Positions 6,798-8,003 of a DNA stretch of 8,003 bases are shown here, piece by piece (positions within the stretch are counted from its first letter, which is position 1; each line of letters begins with the position of its first letter). A model generated the notes under the pieces. That model saw only the letters and a list, made by a program, of their open reading frames with translations. It made no database searches and was not told where the DNA came from. Position numbers and translations under genes: made by a program. Origin of the DNA: Tannerella sp. (GTDB lineage: Bacteria; Bacteroidota; Bacteroidia; Bacteroidales; Tannerellaceae); assembly GCA_031275525.1 (NCBI GenBank), contig JAISOP010000118.1, forward strand, positions 1-8,003, read 5' to 3'.

Positions 6798-6806
6798 CCC
6801 CCCCCC
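6798..6806. repeat. C9 homopolymer after kinase gene
   Basis: Nine consecutive C residues begin one base after the kinase TAA and lead into a pyrimidine-rich stretch to about 6848. The tract ends 43 bp before the -33 element of the GT2 promoter. Homopolymers of this length can slip during replication, but the tract is outside any coding frame, so any effect would have to act on GT2 transcription. Confidence 0.9.
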
Positions 6807-6849
6807 TCCAAGACCCTCCTGGCTTACCCGGCTCTCCCTATCCTACCTG

Positions 6850-6879
6850 TTGATGATTTCCACAAAATACATACCTTTG
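6850..6879 (+). promoter_or_regulatory. Bacteroidota-type promoter for the GT2 gene
   Basis: TTG (6850-6852), 19 bp, then TACCTTTG (6872-6879), a perfect TAnnTTTG -7 element with ideal spacing. Transcription should start near 6886. This excludes the GTG at 6879 as a translation start, since it lies inside the -7 box, and shows that the GT2 gene has its own promoter although it follows the kinase on the same strand by about 110 bp. Confidence 0.75.
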
Positions 6880-6908
6880 TGCCGTTTGTAAGAAAAATGC
6901 GAAGAATA

Positions 6909-7880
6909 ATGAACAGAGGATACTTTTATACACCGGAGACAACATCTGGAGACCGCAACATCCGGATGTGGGGAAAGCCGGCAGCAACCACCACCCGTCC
7001 CGCAGACTGCGGGGAACGGAGCAGGAAGCCATCCGGACCGGACGGCTCCGTGGCTCGCAGGGACGACCGGCAAACGCTCGTTGTTCCGGCGCAAACCCGG
7101 GAAGGGAAAATTTCAGTCGTGATCCACACCTATAATTCGGAAAAGTTTCTCTCCCGTGTACTGTCATCTGTAAAAAACTTTGATGAGGTCCTCATTTGCG
7201 ACATGCACAGCACGGATCGTACGCAAGAGATTGCACAAAAATACAATTGCAGGATTATTTATCATGAAAAGAGTGAACTCCCCGAACCGGCCAGGAATTT
7301 TGCCATTCAATCGGCTTCGAATGAATGGGTTTTGGTTGTCGATTCGGACGAAATCATCCCGGAAGCATTACAGCATTACCTCTATGGCCGGATCAAAGGA
7401 GAAACCGATTTACAAGGTATCTGGCTGACACGTAAGAACTACACCTTCGGCCATTTCCTGCATGGAGAGTACCCGGATCATATCCTGCGTTTTTTCAGGA
7501 AAGAGAACGCCTGGTGGCCCCCGTATGTGCATACACTGCCGGCCGTCAAGGGACGGGTAGAATATGTTCCGAAACACAAAAAAGAACTCGCCATCATTCA
7601 CCTGGCCAACGATTCCATGACCGAAAAACTCCGGAAGATCAACCTGTACAGCAGCGACGAGGTATTGAAGCGAGCCGGCAAGAGATTCCCCGTCTGGAAA
7701 ATATTCACAGCCCCCTTCTTCCGTTTTTTCATATCCTATATCCTGAAAGGCGGTTTTCGTGACGGGAAAGTAGGAATCGTTATTGCAGGCATGGACGCAT
7801 TTTACAAGTTTGTCTCCATCGCCAAAATCTGGGAAAGCAGCGCTCGCAATGAAGACATGGATAAAGAGCTGCTCGGATAA
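6909..7880 (+). CDS. Glycosyltransferase family 2, WaaE/KdtX-like
   Basis: This GT-A enzyme is expected to transfer a hexose to the inner core of lipooligosaccharide. Numbering from ATG 6909 (323 residues): ISVVIHTYN (68-76) opens the GT2 fold; CDMHSTDRT (97-105) and VDSDE (144-148) are the nucleotide-sugar and metal-binding motifs; PARN (127-130) follows the family pattern. The C-terminal part (about 262-311), with FTAPFFRFFISYILKGG and a helix ending AKIWE, is the membrane-associated tail of WaaE-like enzymes. The start is uncertain. About 67 residues before the fold are Arg/Pro/Thr-rich and unlike the family, which usually starts directly at the first strand. ATG 6897, ATG 6909, ATG 6966 and GTG 7050 are all possible; GTG 7050 would give 276 residues. 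ATG 6909 is given as the first well-placed ATG after the promoter. Confidence 0.82.
   Translation: MNRGYFYTPETTSGDRNIRMWGKPAATTTRPADCGERSRKPSGPDGSVARRDDRQTLVVPAQTREGKISVVIHTYNSEKFLSRVLSSVKNFDEVLICDMHSTDRTQEIAQKYNCRIIYHEKSELPEPARNFAIQSASNEWVLVVDSDEIIPEALQHYLYGRIKGETDLQGIWLTRKNYTFGHFLHGEYPDHILRFFRKENAWWPPYVHTLPAVKGRVEYVPKHKKELAIIHLANDSMTEKLRKINLYSSDEVLKRAGKRFPVWKIFTAPFFRFFISYILKGGFRDGKVGIVIAGMDAFYKFVSIAKIWESSARNEDMDKELLG
6942..7051 (+). other. G+C-rich hairpin-rich segment, leader RNA or extension
   Basis: Between the GT2 promoter and the GT2 fold, 6961-7080 counts 84 G+C of 120 (70%), against 25 of 60 in 6901-6960 and 24 of 60 in 7141-7200. Three consecutive stems can be drawn. ACATCTGG (6942-6949) pairs with CCGGATGT (6962-6969). 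CCCGCAG (6999-7005) and CTGCGGG (7007-7013) are mirror arms around one base, giving a 5-6 bp stem. ACGGAGC (7016-7022) pairs with GCTCCGT (7045-7051). The first stem includes a perfect 12-bp palindrome, ACATCCGGATGT (6958-6969). The segment may be a structured 5' leader rather than coding sequence. I cannot match it to a known riboswitch. Confidence 0.45.
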
Positions 7881-7919
7881 GGAGCTGTCAAGGAATAAAC
7901 CATCCAAATTTACGGGAAA

Positions 7920-8000
7920 TGTTTTTTGCATTACAAAGCCCGAAAATGTGCGCATACCGGGGTATGTAATCATTTTCGGGCTGAAGGAATGCGAAAAACA
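7920..8000. repeat. 81-bp nested imperfect palindrome
   Basis: Three nested stems share one centre. The outer arms are 7920-7932 and 7988-8000 (13 pairs, one G-T). The middle arms AGCCCGAAAATG (7937-7948) and CATTTTCGGGCT (7971-7982) are a perfect 12 bp. The inner arms are 7952-7957 and 7962-7967 (6 pairs, one G-T) around CGGG. Internal loops are 3-5 bases per side. It begins 40 bp after the GT2 stop. The T-rich arm is on the left and the A-rich arm on the right, opposite to a bidirectional terminator, and no T-run follows the strong middle stem. A palindromic intergenic repeat, a processing site or a non-canonical terminator are all possible. Confidence 0.8.
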
Positions 8001-8003
8001 GAC

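Noticed and set aside
6879..6881. GTG as GT2 start
   Set aside because: It overlaps the last base of a perfect TAnnTTTG box and lies before the expected transcription start.
6942..7051. Known riboswitch (cobalamin, SAM or TPP type) in the GT2 leader
   Set aside because: Fragments such as AAAGCCGGCAGCAACC recall a SAM-I element, but the conserved core and pairing order could not be completed.
7920..8000. Canonical intrinsic terminator
   Set aside because: Neither strand has a T-run directly after the strong middle stem, and the T-rich and A-rich outer arms lie on the wrong sides.

Overview
The window looks like chromosomal DNA from a Bacteroidota member, most likely order Bacteroidales. The evidence is threefold. 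Promoters match the Bacteroidota pattern (TTTG or TTG, 19-20 bp, TAnnTTTG) rather than sigma70. Most starts lack a Shine-Dalgarno sequence. The proteins are Bacteroidales-like, including a DUF4254 domain, a GGNGT/PKTIDND-type phosphofructokinase and an RNase III with YGNAFEAL. Base composition and protein flavour would fit a Parabacteroides/Tannerella relative, but genus is a guess.

Left half, housekeeping. A phosphofructokinase gene (pfkA, 228-1253, +) with a textbook promoter converges on a compact minus-strand cluster read acpP, fabF, rnc (3631 down to 1277). This cluster encodes acyl carrier protein, beta-ketoacyl-ACP synthase II and RNase III. Gaps inside it are 16 and 2 bp, so it is almost certainly one operon. 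The 168-bp divergent region 3632-3799 carries candidate promoters for both directions, a phased A-tract tandem repeat and a short inverted repeat.

Right half, purine/cell envelope. On the plus strand from 3800, a PurN (glycinamide ribonucleotide formyltransferase) domain is fused in frame to a DUF4254 domain. A GT9 (heptosyltransferase-like) glycosyltransferase, a WaaP/Kdo-kinase-like lipopolysaccharide kinase (ATGA overlap with the GT9 gene) and a WaaE-like GT2 glycosyltransferase with its own promoter follow. GT9, kinase and GT2 together look like the start of a lipooligosaccharide core locus. DUF4254 genes are, from memory, commonly found beside such genes in Bacteroidales.

Unusual points are the PurN-DUF4254 fusion, a roughly 70% G+C hairpin-rich segment between the GT2 promoter and the GT2 catalytic domain, a C9 tract just upstream of that promoter, and an 81-bp nested palindrome (7920-8000) after the GT2 gene. 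No tRNA, rRNA, CRISPR array, insertion sequence or phage gene was seen. I find no clearly new multi-gene system. The fusion and the two structured non-coding segments are the best leads.
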